Assembly (NCBI RefSeq): GCF_050870875.2
Contig: NZ_CP194041.2
Location: forward strand, 2,170,001-2,234,000
Direction of reading: 5' to 3'
Origin: Agarivorans sp050870875
GTDB lineage: Bacteria > Pseudomonadota > Gammaproteobacteria > Enterobacterales > Celerinatantimonadaceae
DNA: 64,000 bases
The notes below the pieces were generated by a model. The model saw nothing but the letters and a program-made list of their open reading frames with translations. It did not search any database and was not told where the DNA came from. Both the position numbers and the translations under genes were made by a program. This document shows positions 45,815 through 54,743 of the stretch, one piece after another (positions within the stretch are counted from its first letter, which is position 1; the number at the start of each line of letters is the position of its first letter).

Positions 45815-46438
45815 ATGAGTAGTGCAAACACCCATCTACAAACCCCGTTTATTGGGGCAAGTTGGTTAGAAGCATTATCTAACATCTGTAAGCCTTTGTC
45901 GGTGGCAAACCGACATTGGTTTCGCCAAATCATCTTAGCGCAACTCAAGGGCGATACTGCTTTACCGCATGGTCTGGGTTTAGACAATGCGAGTTATTTG
46001 GAGCTTAAGCGCGCAATTTGTAGCGGTACGGTTGATAAGCAAGAACGTGCTTGGCTTAAACCAGTGCATAGCCTCTTACGTAAACGCGCCGATACCTTAG
46101 ATGAACTCATTGATTTGCGTGCTAAGGAGCGTAATGAGCTGATAGCGTTATTGTTTCAGTACGCTAACCAAGATGAGCCCTTTGCTTTAGAAATGGCAAT
46201 CGTGCTGGCCAGTGCCAGTTTGTCTGCATCCCATCTTTGGCGGAGTTTGGGTCTTAAGCAGCGTAGCGATCTAAGTGCTTTGATTAAGCATAATTTTCCT
46301 CAGTTACATGCCTTAAACCACGAAAATATGCGCTGGAAACGCTTCTTTTATCGCAGCTTATGTGAACAGGGAGGGGATTATATTTGCCGTGCTCCCAGTT
46401 GTGGCGAGTGTAGTAGCTACGACGAGTGTTTTGTGTAG
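45815..46438 (+). CDS. nifQ: Molybdenum-donating protein NifQ
   Basis: A 207-residue NifQ, which carries a Mo-Fe-S cluster and passes Mo to FeMo-co assembly. The hallmark C-terminal C-x4-C-x2-C-x5-C appears in CRAPSCGECSSYDEC, preceded by MRWKRFFYRSLCEQGG. TAGGAG precedes the ATG at 45815. Last gene of the nifB operon; the presence of NifQ implies a molybdenum nitrogenase. nifHDK are not in the window. Confidence 0.94.
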   Translation: MSSANTHLQTPFIGASWLEALSNICKPLSVANRHWFRQIILAQLKGDTALPHGLGLDNASYLELKRAICSGTVDKQERAWLKPVHSLLRKRADTLDELIDLRAKERNELIALLFQYANQDEPFALEMAIVLASASLSASHLWRSLGLKQRSDLSALIKHNFPQLHALNHENMRWKRFFYRSLCEQGGDYICRAPSCGECSSYDECFV

Positions 46439-46656
46439 GGCTAACGGCTTTTTGAAACGGTGTTAGTCGTATTACGGTGAAGCGAGCGCTGAGGCGGATT
46501 GTTTGAGTATTACGGGTATAAACCGGCAGTTAAACGGCAAAATCGTTGTTGTGTGCTTGGTTCAGGGGAAAAACAGTTGGCAGCTGCCTCTAAGTTAGTT
46601 ATTTTAGTCTCCGATTTTAGCCCCAGTTAGGGGTGATAACGTTTAAGGGGACTAAG

Positions 46657-47055
46657 TTGCTTAAGTGGAAAGTTATTTTTTGGTTGTTAGCTGGATTAAC
46701 AACCTCTGATTTTTTTAGCGTCCCAACTTCTGATTCGGTTGATTTACTTGGTGTATTGGGGCTAGTGGCGAGTGCGGTAATGTTAGTACCGTTTTTTGGC
46801 TATGCCTACAACGCGATCATTGGCGCTAAGAAAATTTGGCAAGTCGCATTTTGTATTGCGATGCCGATTTTAGCCTGTCAGTTTGTGGTTGAAATTTCGT
46901 TTATGTCGGATTTGTTTGTTGCGAATCCCTCTGGCCCTGCAGTTTTTGGCGCGGTGTTTGGTGGCTTGGCTTATTTATTATTATTGCTTCCTGCTTATCG
47001 TTACGCTTTCAAATCGAATGAGTTTTGGCTTCAGGCTGAAAACATAGAGTCTTAA
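46657..47055 (+). CDS. Four-TM hypothetical membrane protein
   Basis: About 132 residues with four hydrophobic helices (KVIFWLLAGLTTSDFF; LLGVLGLVASAVMLVPFFGY; VAFCIAMPILACQFVV; FGGLAYLLLLLPAYRY). A TTG at 46657 follows AAGGGG by six bases and gives MLKWKVIFW; a GTG at 46633 is the alternative. No family recognised. It follows nifQ by about 220 bp with no sigma-54 site, so probably unrelated to nitrogen fixation. Confidence 0.6.
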   Translation: MLKWKVIFWLLAGLTTSDFFSVPTSDSVDLLGVLGLVASAVMLVPFFGYAYNAIIGAKKIWQVAFCIAMPILACQFVVEISFMSDLFVANPSGPAVFGAVFGGLAYLLLLLPAYRYAFKSNEFWLQAENIES

Positions 47056-47102
47056 AGGCTATCCGTTAGGGTAGTCGTCGACTACCCGTCGCTTTATTGC
47101 TG

Positions 47103-47822
47103 TTACGTTGGGAAAAATTCACGCCATAAATAGGTAAATGGTAATACTAAGATCAACGCCGGTAAAAAGTTTACCACTGCAAAGTGCATGATTTTTGCAA
47201 TACGTAATCCAACTGCGAGCATGATAATACCGCCCACAGCCGAGAAATCTGCATAAGCAATAGCGTCCATGTAAGGCATAATCGATTGAGCTAGCAAGAA
47301 TAGTGAGGCTTGAACAACAAACTGTACGACCGCGAGTAATACCACTCCAGGCCCCAACGTGACCGCAAAGATCATCGCGGTGACGAAATCCATCAATGAT
47401 TTCACTAATAACAGTTGGTAGTTGCCATTAAGACCTTCGGTCATGGCCCCGATGACCCCCAATCCACTGGCCCCAAACAATACAATCAGTGCGGTAAACT
47501 GGTGGGAAAACTCTTGTTTGCTTAAGCCTCTAGGCAGTGGCAAAAAACCTTCGCATTTACGCTGGATAAAACTAGCCGCTTTGCTTACGCCTGATTCAAG
47601 GTAAATTAATTCGCCTAAAGCGGTGCCTAAGATTAAGGCCATCACGACCACGGTGAGATTATTGACTTTAACAATCATCGAAATACCAATTGCGATAGCC
47701 GACAGAGCAAATGTGGCAGGTAAACCTTTTTGGAGCCGTTTGGGAATATAACGAGCCAAAGACGCGCCACCTAAGCCGCCTAAAATAATCGCGCAACTGT
47801 TCATAATTGGACCAATCATCAT
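47103..47822 (-). CDS. DUF554 (YqgA/YdfK) membrane protein
   Basis: A 239-residue protein with seven or so TM helices. The start IGPIMNSCAIILGGLGGASLA, the motif LGTALGELIYLESGV, and GASGLGVIGAMTEGL match DUF554, a conserved family without proven function and a suspected transporter. AAGGAG lies upstream of the ATG. Single gene. Confidence 0.88.
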   Translation of the reverse strand: MMIGPIMNSCAIILGGLGGASLARYIPKRLQKGLPATFALSAIAIGISMIVKVNNLTVVVMALILGTALGELIYLESGVSKAASFIQRKCEGFLPLPRGLSKQEFSHQFTALIVLFGASGLGVIGAMTEGLNGNYQLLLVKSLMDFVTAMIFAVTLGPGVVLLAVVQFVVQASLFLLAQSIMPYMDAIAYADFSAVGGIIMLAVGLRIAKIMHFAVVNFLPALILVLPFTYLWREFFPT

Positions 47823-48531
47823 TGGTTAATTTCTCCTTGAATAAAGCAATATCAGTTTGCGTAAAGATAGGTTTCGACCGCAGGTTCAATTCATAAGCCG
47901 CATAGCGAGAGCGCTAATTAGCTTTGCTAAGTAGCGAAAAGGGCCCGCGTTGAAAGTAAACTGATAGTTCAGTAAGACCATGTATCGGAGGAGCGAACAG
48001 ATTTGTAGGACAAGCTCCGATAGAAAGTGGTGATTCTATCATAGGCTATGTCATGTATTTTGATTTAGCTTGGGTAAATTGATTATTCCCTTTGTTTTTA
48101 CAGAGAATTATTTAATCTTAGTTTAATTTTACTCATCAGGGGGGCGTAGAATATTCAAACAGACAGTATTTATCATGGTGTCTTCCCAGATGACGATCCC
48201 AATGTAGGTAGAACGTTTCTGTGAGTTGGGGCGCTGTTGCTCAAATAAGATTGACCCTTCTAGTTTCTGCTAGACCCGATCGTGAAGTCTAAATAGTCTG
48301 TATAACAGGCAAAGTAAAAGGCAATATCGCCTCCTCAAGGCCCAGTCTGGATGATGGTGCTTAGGAGGATAGCCATCATGTGATTCTCTTAGTACAGCTA
48401 CCACCCAAAATTTGGGGACAATTTGTGTGATAAATTGTCAATAGGGGCACAAATGTAAGTTTTTTCCGCCTTAGGTAGGCGCTCGTTTTTGGGGCCAAGT
48501 AAAAAGTTATTTATCGCTTATGCCACGCGTC
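47823..48531. other. Spacer between DUF554 gene and integron integrase
   Basis: About 700 bp with no supported gene. It contains an 8-bp inverted repeat (GACAATTT...AAATTGTC, ~48417-48440) and a short G/C hairpin (GCCTTAGGTAGGC, ~48471). No attC-like site or intact transposase was seen on this side of intI, as expected for the non-cassette flank. Confidence 0.45.
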
Positions 48532-49505
48532 TTAGGTTAAACGATCTAAGGGGCTGGTGACGCCATCAGCGCCCATATTCAAAACATGAGTATAAATTTG
48601 CGTCGTACGAATATCACTATGCCCTAGTTGGGCCTGAATAGTGCGAATATCGGCACCTGCTTGTAATAGGTGGGTAGCAAAAGAGTGGCGAAGGGTATGG
48701 CAAGTAATTGCTTTGCTTATTTTTGCTTGGTGTTTTGCCTGTTTTATAGCTCGGCTAATGTTAGAGGGATCGAGGTAGTGGCGGCGCAAGTACCTAGCAC
48801 CGTGCTCGTAACTTAAGCGACTAGAAGGGAAAAGGTAATGCCAGCTTAATTCAAAAGCAGCCTTGGGTACTTTTTGGATAATGAGTAGGGCAAATATACT
48901 CCCGCATATTCCAGATTGGTTTTATCACTAAGGTAATACTGTTCACTGATTGATATTTGTTGCTTTAAGGCGGGGAGTAAATTTCCGGCTAGGGTTACTC
49001 TTCTATGCTTACCGCCTTTCCCATCCCAAATAGTGAGGCCAAGGTAATCAAAATCAATATCTTTTACTCGTAGCCTTAGAGCTTCCATTTTGCGTAAGCC
49101 ACTACCGTACATTAGTTGAGCTAATAAAAGATTGGGAGGTGATAATGCCGCTAAAAGACGTTCAATTTCTGCCTGTGTTAAAACGACTGGTAACTTAGTT
49201 TGCTGGTGGCTTGGCTGAAAATTTAACGCGAGTGATAAGGGGTGGTTGATGATGTCTCGGTAAAGAAAAACCAATGCATTTAATGCAATCGCTTGGGTCT
49301 TTGGCGCTAAATGCTGTGCACTCGCCATGTGAGATAGGAAGGCCTCGACCTGTTGGTTATGCAATTCGCTAGGATGCCGCTTATGATTGAAAATGATGAA
49401 ACGTTTGATCCACAGCAAATAGGTTTTGATAGTTGCCTCACGATAGTGGCGCGTACGCATATGTTCGCTGATATAAGTCAAAAATGGAGATGACATAAAT
49501 AGCAT
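48532..49505 (-). pseudogene. intI: Integron integrase, one-base frameshift
   Basis: A tyrosine recombinase of IntI type. The N-terminal part (MSSPFLTYISEHMRTRHYRE; YLLWIKRFIIFNHKRHP) and the IntI-specific LRVKDIDFDYLGLTIWDGKG GKHR are intact. The C-terminal part carries HTLRHSFATHLLQAGADIRT, LGHSDIRTT and the catalytic Tyr in IYTHVLN. The two halves are in different frames. Adding one A within CCAAGG near 48862-48866 restores KYPKAAFELSWHYLFPSS, the expected text, so a single deletion inactivated it. The likely start is ATG 49496 (MSSPF). intI reads away from the cassettes, the normal arrangement. Confidence 0.92.
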
Positions 49506-49510
49506 CCGAT

Positions 49511-49530
49511 ACTGTTTTTATATATACAGT
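49511..49530. promoter_or_regulatory. Imperfect SOS-box-like palindrome before intI
   Basis: ACTGTTTTTATATATACAGT lies just upstream of intI, where LexA boxes control other integron integrases. The spacer between CTG and CAG is 12 instead of 10 bases, so LexA binding may be lost. Confidence 0.35.
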
Positions 49531-49685
49531 TCAATGGGTTCCCATATTTCACACATGGTCAAAATGGTGATTCACTGATATGCTGTTGATAAATTTAAAT
49601 ATTAAAGGGTATGGGAATTTCTGTGGTGCGTGATAGGTGGTAACTTCGCATGCGTGAAAGATGGGAATTTGCATATTAATATACT

Positions 49686-49692
49686 GTTAGGC
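49686..49692 (+). other. attI/first-cassette junction
   Basis: GTTAGGC fits the integron crossover core GTTRRRY. It lies 180 bp from intI on the divergent side and 20 bp before the first cassette gene, where attI should join cassette 1. Confidence 0.65.
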
Positions 49693-49711
49693 GAAGGAAG
49701 TAATTCGAGAT

Positions 49712-50371
49712 ATGGATTTATTACAAGCAGACTCTAGAGGCTTATCTGATCCAATGGCTGAGATGTTGGAGAATAATGGGCCTGAGGCAACGTTTGACTG
49801 GCTAATCGATATACTGAGTCAACAGAGACCTGCACTAAGATCACCGAATTCAAAATTATTAGCTTATACCGGTCTTTCCGAGGCTCTTATTTGGATTGAA
49901 AATAATATTGAATCTCCTGTAACAACACATTGGGGAGAAGGTGCTGCGTTATTGGGTACGCCTTGGGGAAAGATAAAAGAGTGGCTGAATTCTGACAAAA
50001 GCAAAAAAATAATGGCTCTTGATACCCTCTATGCATATAGGCTACCAGCTCCAAATATGGCTCCTTTTGCACAAATTGCAGCCCCAGTGCTCGAAGATGC
50101 TCCATCAATCGAAGAGTTTGAGGCAACTTTAAATACTGTATTAGAGAATGGTGCTAATCCAAGAATGCGTCAAATGGTTGAGGCAATAATGGATCGCTCC
50201 TTAGAAATACTCACCCCTAGAGAAAGAGGTGTTTCAGTGGAAGATTTGCCGAAATTATTTCTCGATCCAGATTTATTTCAGAACTCAAATGAAGTCTTAA
50301 CTCGTCACGAGAAAGTGCTATCTGGTATACGAGAGTCAATTAAAAACATTATAAATGGTGTCAAAAAGTAA
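49712..50371 (+). CDS. Cassette 1 protein, unknown function
   Basis: A 219-residue soluble, acidic, helix-rich protein with no motif I recognise (MDLLQADSRGLSDPMAEMLE ... RESIKNIINGVKK). It starts 20 bp after the attI-like core with GGAAG upstream and ends seven bases before an attC, the compact layout of a gene cassette. It lacks a signal peptide, TM segment or catalytic motif. Being first in the array, it would be the best expressed from an intI-region promoter. Confidence 0.75.
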   Translation: MDLLQADSRGLSDPMAEMLENNGPEATFDWLIDILSQQRPALRSPNSKLLAYTGLSEALIWIENNIESPVTTHWGEGAALLGTPWGKIKEWLNSDKSKKIMALDTLYAYRLPAPNMAPFAQIAAPVLEDAPSIEEFEATLNTVLENGANPRMRQMVEAIMDRSLEILTPRERGVSVEDLPKLFLDPDLFQNSNEVLTRHEKVLSGIRESIKNIINGVKK

Positions 50372-50377
50372 GCAGGC

Positions 50378-50482
50378 GCCTAACAAGGCAATGCAATCTG
50401 ACTCCGCAAACTGTCACTTGTTTTGCGATAAACCCCGCAAAACAAGCGCCAGCTTGCTACGCAGTTGATTGCGGCGTTAGAA
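50378..50482 (+). other. attC site of cassette 1
   Basis: It begins with the inverse core GCCTAAC, ends with GTTAGAA, and in between has a long imperfect inverted repeat (ACTTGTTTTGCG ... CGCAAAACAAG). Size about 105 bp. This is the structure of an integron recombination site. Confidence 0.85.
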
Positions 50483-50497
50483 GTCACCGGGAGAAAT

Positions 50498-50962
50498 ATG
50501 GCTCGACGAAAGGAATTAGGAAGTATAGCTAGCGGAATCAGTGGATCATTTAATAGTAGAAATAATGATGTTGATGGCTATTGGGGTATCGGAAAGCTTT
50601 ATAAATTTCTGGAAAAAGAGGATGAAAAGGTCATTGAATTGGATCTTCTAGAGCAGTGTATTAGACCTCCTACTAGCGAATTTCACTCAATGCTAGCCTT
50701 ATACTTGGCTAAGCTTGAGAGTTTGTTGGGTAAACGTTGTATTCCCCGTAACTGGGTAATGTCAGCAAAAATAATTGTTAGTTTTGAAGTTGATTTTGAG
50801 CATAAGCATCACTATTGGCGTTGTGCATTGGGGAAACCTTGTGAGGTTAAATGTGAAATTATTGATGATAATGGACGCCATCATATCACTTATGCGTATA
50901 ATAATTGTCGGCCTCATGATTCGAGTAGAGAATCAAAAAGTTGCAGAACAGGAAACTTCTAA
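50498..50962 (+). CDS. Cassette 2 protein, unknown function
   Basis: A 154-residue soluble protein (MARRKELGSIASGISGSFNS ... SRESKSCRTGNF). The ATG at 50498 lies 21 bp after the attC crossover, with GGGAG upstream; an earlier in-frame GTG-like start at 50465 would fall inside the attC and is rejected. Late region has several Cys and His (HKHHYWRCALGKPCEVKC) that might bind metal. No family recognised. Confidence 0.7.
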   Translation: MARRKELGSIASGISGSFNSRNNDVDGYWGIGKLYKFLEKEDEKVIELDLLEQCIRPPTSEFHSMLALYLAKLESLLGKRCIPRNWVMSAKIIVSFEVDFEHKHHYWRCALGKPCEVKCEIIDDNGRHHITYAYNNCRPHDSSRESKSCRTGNF

Positions 50963-50994
50963 CACATATGAGCCTCCGGGTAGTCAATAGGCGA

Positions 50995-51071
50995 GCCTAA
51001 CTTATTTGACTGCTCTTGCAGTCAAATTAAAATCAATCAACAAATGCATCTACTTCGTTTGTCAGTTAGCT
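50995..51071 (+). other. Possible attC after cassette 2
   Basis: GCCTAAC at 50995 fits an inverse core, and GTTAGCT at 51065 is a partial match to the crossover core. A perfect 10-bp hairpin (ATTTGACTGC ... GCAGTCAAAT, 51004-51027) lies inside. The layout is unlike cassette 1's attC, so this may be a degenerate site or a cassette terminator. Confidence 0.4.
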
Positions 51072-51237
51072 GTCAAATCATCGTTTACAGCAAACACATA
51101 TAGAGGCTCTCTTAGTGCGATCTTATCGCTGCCTGAGACTATCCGGTCCTTCGGAATGTCAGAGGCACTAGACATTTATCGGTTAACCCTAAAATGGCAC
51201 TATTCAAGTCACAGGGGCTTTATGCACAGTTAGTGTC

Positions 51238-52560
51238 AGGCTCATTTAAGGTGTAAACGATTTTGTTGATTGTATTCATTAATGCGCGCCAATAAGGTGT
51301 CTAATCAAGTCGGCGTAGCTTAAATAGCCTTTGGCATAGTGATGATGGTGATGAGTTATTGCTCCATTAGCCACATCATTCACGGTCATGCTCGCTTCTC
51401 TTTTTAAGAGCATCTAGTTAGACGTTCAGCTCACCTTATTGCGCGACTTACCCTTTCAAGAATCGCTGTTCATCAAACACCGTTTTGTTCTTCAACATGA
51501 AATAGACACAACGGCCAAGTTTATGTGCCAGTGCCGATAATGCTTTAGCTTTGCTCATCCTTTTTTGTAATTGATTAAGGTAGTTTCGGGCTTTGTCATT
51601 GCCACGCAGGTAAAGCACAGCCGCTTCTGAGAATGCCCATTTCAAATGAGCATTACCGATTTTGTTGCCGTTAGTGCCGTAGGTTTTACCAGCAGACTGA
51701 GCTTTGCACTTCACTAACCGAGAGTAAGAGGCAAACTTTTGTACTGATTCAAATCGGGCGATATCACCAATTTCATACAAGATGGTCAGGGATAAAATTT
51801 TGCCAATCCCAGGTACGGTCTTTAGCAATTCTAAATAAACGGGGTTATGGTTTTTGGCCTGTTTTTCAATGAACCATTCCACTTGGGCAAGTTCTTTGGC
51901 GTAGAAATCCAGTATTGCCATATCCATGTCGATATTACGCTGCACGATAGGGTCTTGGTATTGCTCGCGTAGTTGTTGTCTTGCAGACATGTTTTTAAGG
52001 TTTAAGTCAGTGGCAGGCAGATTGTATTGACTGTTGGTGTTAACCACATGGCCTTTGAGCATGGCACCGTGACGGACAATCTTCATTCTTCGGCGTAACA
52101 AGTCTCGCGTAGCACGCATTTCGCGAGGGTAATTGTAAGCAATAGGGAAATGACCACCACGAAGTAGTGTGGCAATTTTAAAGGAGTCTACTTTATCATT
52201 TTTGGTTTTACCGCCATGGATAGCTTTCATGTAAAGGGCATGACCTAGAATGAAATCGATGCCCAGTTCAGCACACCAATCAGAGACCCAATACCAGCAA
52301 TGCATGCACTCAACCCCGACAATGACATTGCCGATATAGGGTTCGAGTATGAGTAACAAGTCATTTTTATCAGCCCCAATCTTTTTGTGGACGACAACTT
52401 CCCCTTTAGAATCAATGATGCAGACATAAAGTAAGGGTGCATGTAAATCAATGCCACAGTAGTATGGATGTGAGTTATTATAAAATCTCATTGAGCTTTC
52501 TGCTGTTGGTTTGGTCACCTTAAGCATACCGCTGATACGGTTTGCTAGGGAGGAGGCTCA
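51238..52560. mobile_element. IS110-family insertion sequence (inferred limits)
   Basis: The transposase gene is flanked by the hexamer GGCTCA at 51238-51243 and 52555-52560, which I take as the element's borders or target core. The resulting ~1.32 kb is a normal size. The long non-coding end (51244-51447) lies downstream of the transposase, as in the IS1111 subgroup, and could encode the bridge RNA. The right border meets an attC-like structure; IS1111-type elements are known to target attC sites. Confidence 0.55.
51448..52527 (-). CDS. IS110-family DEDD transposase
   Basis: A 359-residue transposase. The N-terminal RuvC-like DEDD domain shows CGIDLHAPLLYVCIID, VGVECMHCWYW and KNDKVDSFKIA; the C-terminal transposase-20 domain shows TVPGIGKILSLTILYEIG and ASYSRLVKCKAQSAGK with the likely catalytic Ser. 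Length and both domains are complete, so the enzyme may be active. The ATG at 52491 (MRFYNNSHPYYCGIDLH) is a likely alternative start. Confidence 0.92.
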   Translation of the reverse strand: MLKVTKPTAESSMRFYNNSHPYYCGIDLHAPLLYVCIIDSKGEVVVHKKIGADKNDLLLILEPYIGNVIVGVECMHCWYWVSDWCAELGIDFILGHALYMKAIHGGKTKNDKVDSFKIATLLRGGHFPIAYNYPREMRATRDLLRRRMKIVRHGAMLKGHVVNTNSQYNLPATDLNLKNMSARQQLREQYQDPIVQRNIDMDMAILDFYAKELAQVEWFIEKQAKNHNPVYLELLKTVPGIGKILSLTILYEIGDIARFESVQKFASYSRLVKCKAQSAGKTYGTNGNKIGNAHLKWAFSEAAVLYLRGNDKARNYLNQLQKRMSKAKALSALAHKLGRCVYFMLKNKTVFDEQRFLKG

Positions 52561-52655
52561 ATGATTATCAAGCTGTTCAAGCCGACAAAAAACAGTTGGC
52601 CATCGCTTCGCGATTTTAGCCAACCATTTTTTGCAGCTTAACAAGGGCGTTATGA
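52561..52655. other. attC-like site beside the IS
   Basis: A large imperfect inverted repeat (AAGCTGTTCAAGCC..., AAACAGTTGGC ... GCCAACCATTT, ...GGGCGTTATGA). Read on the minus strand it resembles a classic 59-base element (TAACGCCCTTGTTAAGC ... GGCTTGAAC). Its orientation is therefore uncertain. The IS abuts one end. Confidence 0.65.
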
Positions 52656-52674
52656 GTTTAAGAGGGAATTAAGT

Positions 52675-52968
52675 TTGATAAATAAGTACGCAGGAATTAG
52701 CTGTTATGGTTCATTTTTGGGGGCAGCTATTTTGACATACCTTCCTGTTGGGGGTTGGTTAGAAATAAGTTTGAAGACATTAGTGCTGCTATTCTTGCTA
52801 CATATGATCGTCTATTCGTTTAGTGTAGCCTGGTCTGCGAAACGCACTTATCACAAAGTACTATTGGTCTGCTTTGCAGTTCTGTTTCCAGCGATGTCTG
52901 GATTCATACTCTATTTATTTAAAGGTTATAGAGAGAGTGAAGTCGTACCTGATACGCCCAACTCATAA
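52675..52968 (+). CDS. Cassette protein with three TM helices
   Basis: A 97-residue membrane protein (ISCYGSFLGAAILTYLP; TLVLLFLLHMIVYSFSVAW; VLLVCFAVLFPAMSGFILYLF). TTG start with AGAGGGA upstream, about 25 bp from the attC-like core, as in a cassette. Its stop overlaps the 3' end of a group II intron remnant, so the last residues could have been altered by that insertion. Function unknown. Confidence 0.55.
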   Translation: MINKYAGISCYGSFLGAAILTYLPVGGWLEISLKTLVLLFLLHMIVYSFSVAWSAKRTYHKVLLVCFAVLFPAMSGFILYLFKGYRESEVVPDTPNS

Positions 52969-53617
52969 TCGGGTAGCCGGAGGTATCTAACCTCCAGCCC
53001 CCACAACACCCTGCATGCGGCTCCGCACAGGGCGTTTCCTGAAAACGGTTAAAATACAACGGCCGATTCGCTCCTTTGCATTCCAATGATGGCTTCTGTT
53101 TTTGCGCCATGACTCCTCAGTCCGGTCGGATACGGAGACAATGAGCTGCACAGGCTCCTCATTGATTTTCAGGTTCAGGCCTTCACCATGTCCCAACCAT
53201 TACACAATAGAACGGCATTGGGACTTTTTATCTAAAAAAAAGCCGTCTGCTTAAATCGCCATGGCGTGAGTTAAACGATCAGCTTGCTAAGCAGAGCTCC
53301 CCACTCTTTGTTTATAAGAAGTAGAACATGCACTTTCTCTTTTCTCTGCACTGCTGCATCATTTACGGTGGCCGTTAGATCACATGGCTTCGTTGTCTTG
53401 TGCCAACTCGCCTCCAGCCTACGCCTCATATGATATTTTTCATTAGCTCGCCCTCTCTTTAGATAAAAAGGCGTCCGGCTTCCTTCAGACATTCCCTCGC
53501 GGTAATGCCCTTGCCATTCGCTAGTAGTTAGCGTTTAATAACCAAAGTGTTATTAAACGGTGACCTTCCTACAGAGGACTTTCACCTCATTAGTTCATGC
53601 CCATGCTGGGCGTACAC
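52968..53617 (-). mobile_element. Group II intron remnant, minus strand
   Basis: On the minus strand the 5' end GTGTACGCCCAGCATGGGCA at 53617 and the following GTGAAAGTCCTCTGTAGGAA and GAAGGAAGCCGG are standard group II domain I text. The other end (CCCTGTGCGGAGCCGCATG, then a hairpin and CTACCCGAT at 52968) looks like the last domains. Only ~650 bp remain and no reverse transcriptase is encoded, so it is a deleted copy. It interrupts a TTG-TTATGAG sequence like an attC core, as class C-attC introns do. Confidence 0.75.
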
Positions 53618-53720
53618 AAGGGCTTTAAACGGAACAAAATTATATAAGACACCCATGATTGCGGCGAAATATTAGCCACGCTTCTACGCTTAAGTAAAGC
53701 CTTCGCGTCGAGTTGTTGTT

Positions 53721-54713
53721 ATGCCTCAGCCTAGAAAATCGCAAGTAAGCTTGGATGATACGCCTTATTACCACTGTGTTTCCCGCTGTGTACGTCGGGC
53801 TTATTTGTGTGGTGAGGATAAGCAAACAGGCAAGAGTTATGACCATCGCCGCCAATGGGTAGAGGACTATTTGCTAAAGCTGGCGGAGGTGTTCGCCATT
53901 GATGTGTGCGCCTATGCGGTCATGAGCAATCACACGCATATCGTACTGCATGTGAATCAACAACAAGCTGAGGTTTGGTCAATACAAGAGGTGCTTGAGC
54001 GCTGGCATCGCTTGCACAAGGGCACCTTACTGACTCAAATGTATTTAAACCGGGAACGGCGTCGTCAACTAGATGCAAGCCAGCTTCAATGCATTTATGA
54101 TACCGCCGAAGTTTACCGCCAACGTCTCTATGACTTAAGTTGGTTTATGCGCCAGCTCAATGAACATATTGCTAGAGAAGCCAATAGAGAAGACCAATGC
54201 ACGGGCAGGTTTTGGGAGGGACGTTTTAAATCTCAAGCCTTGCTGGATGAAGCTGCGCTAATGGCCTGTATGGCTTATGTCGATTTAAACCCAGTCAGGG
54301 CGAAAATGGCAAAAACGCCCGAATCCTCTCAACACACCAGTGTTAGGTTAAGAGCTAAAGCAGTACAACAACACAAAGCCCAACCGAAAGCGCTGTTTCC
54401 CTTTGTGGGTAACCCAAGAAACAACATGCCGCAGGGCTTACCTTTTCAACTGCACCATTATTTGGAATTGGTCGATAGCACTGGCCGTATTGTTCGAGAA
54501 GACAAACGAGGCCACCTCAAGCTAGAGGCCAGCCCCATGATGCAACGCTTAGGCATAGCCGCAGAGCAATGGCTGAGTCTAAGTTGCGAGTTTGAACAGC
54601 ACTTTTCAGGAGCAGTGGGTAAAGAGCGCCGATTACGGAAATACCATCAACACCTCGGCCATAAGCGCACAACGGGTTTAGCTCGAAGTCGCTGCTTGCT
54701 AAACAGCGCTTAA
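53721..54713 (+). CDS. REP-associated-type (Y1/RAYT) transposase
   Basis: A 330-residue single-strand HUH transposase. The Y1 domain shows YHCVSRCVRRAYLCGED, the metal-binding HUH motif SNHTHIVLHV, GRFWEGRFKSQALLDE and the Tyr helix MAYVDLNPVRAKMA. A basic C-terminal region ends HQHLGHKRTTGLAR. Such proteins mobilise or maintain short REP palindromes. It is intact, whereas a second copy at 56.4-57.2 kb is broken. It lies inside the segment bounded by inverted intron remnants. Confidence 0.9.
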   Translation: MPQPRKSQVSLDDTPYYHCVSRCVRRAYLCGEDKQTGKSYDHRRQWVEDYLLKLAEVFAIDVCAYAVMSNHTHIVLHVNQQQAEVWSIQEVLERWHRLHKGTLLTQMYLNRERRRQLDASQLQCIYDTAEVYRQRLYDLSWFMRQLNEHIAREANREDQCTGRFWEGRFKSQALLDEAALMACMAYVDLNPVRAKMAKTPESSQHTSVRLRAKAVQQHKAQPKALFPFVGNPRNNMPQGLPFQLHHYLELVDSTGRIVREDKRGHLKLEASPMMQRLGIAAEQWLSLSCEFEQHFSGAVGKERRLRKYHQHLGHKRTTGLARSRCLLNSA

Positions 54714-54743
54714 TTTCCTTCATTGTTCCGCTGCAGTTGCTTG

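Noticed and set aside
49511..49530. LexA box controlling intI
   Set aside because: Palindrome is right but the spacer is two bases too long; kept only as an SOS-like element at low confidence.
51006..51233. 75-codon frame after cassette 2
   Set aside because: Begins inside the attC-like region and has no recognisable features; an ORF-less stretch is more likely.
52987..53196. Frames inside the group II intron remnant
   Set aside because: The RNA-like segment shows intron domain text; the overlapping frames have no reverse-transcriptase motifs.
53271..53492. 73-codon minus-strand frame in intron domain I
   Set aside because: Coding appearance comes from conserved intron sequence, which recurs at 55.8-56.1 kb with the frame broken.
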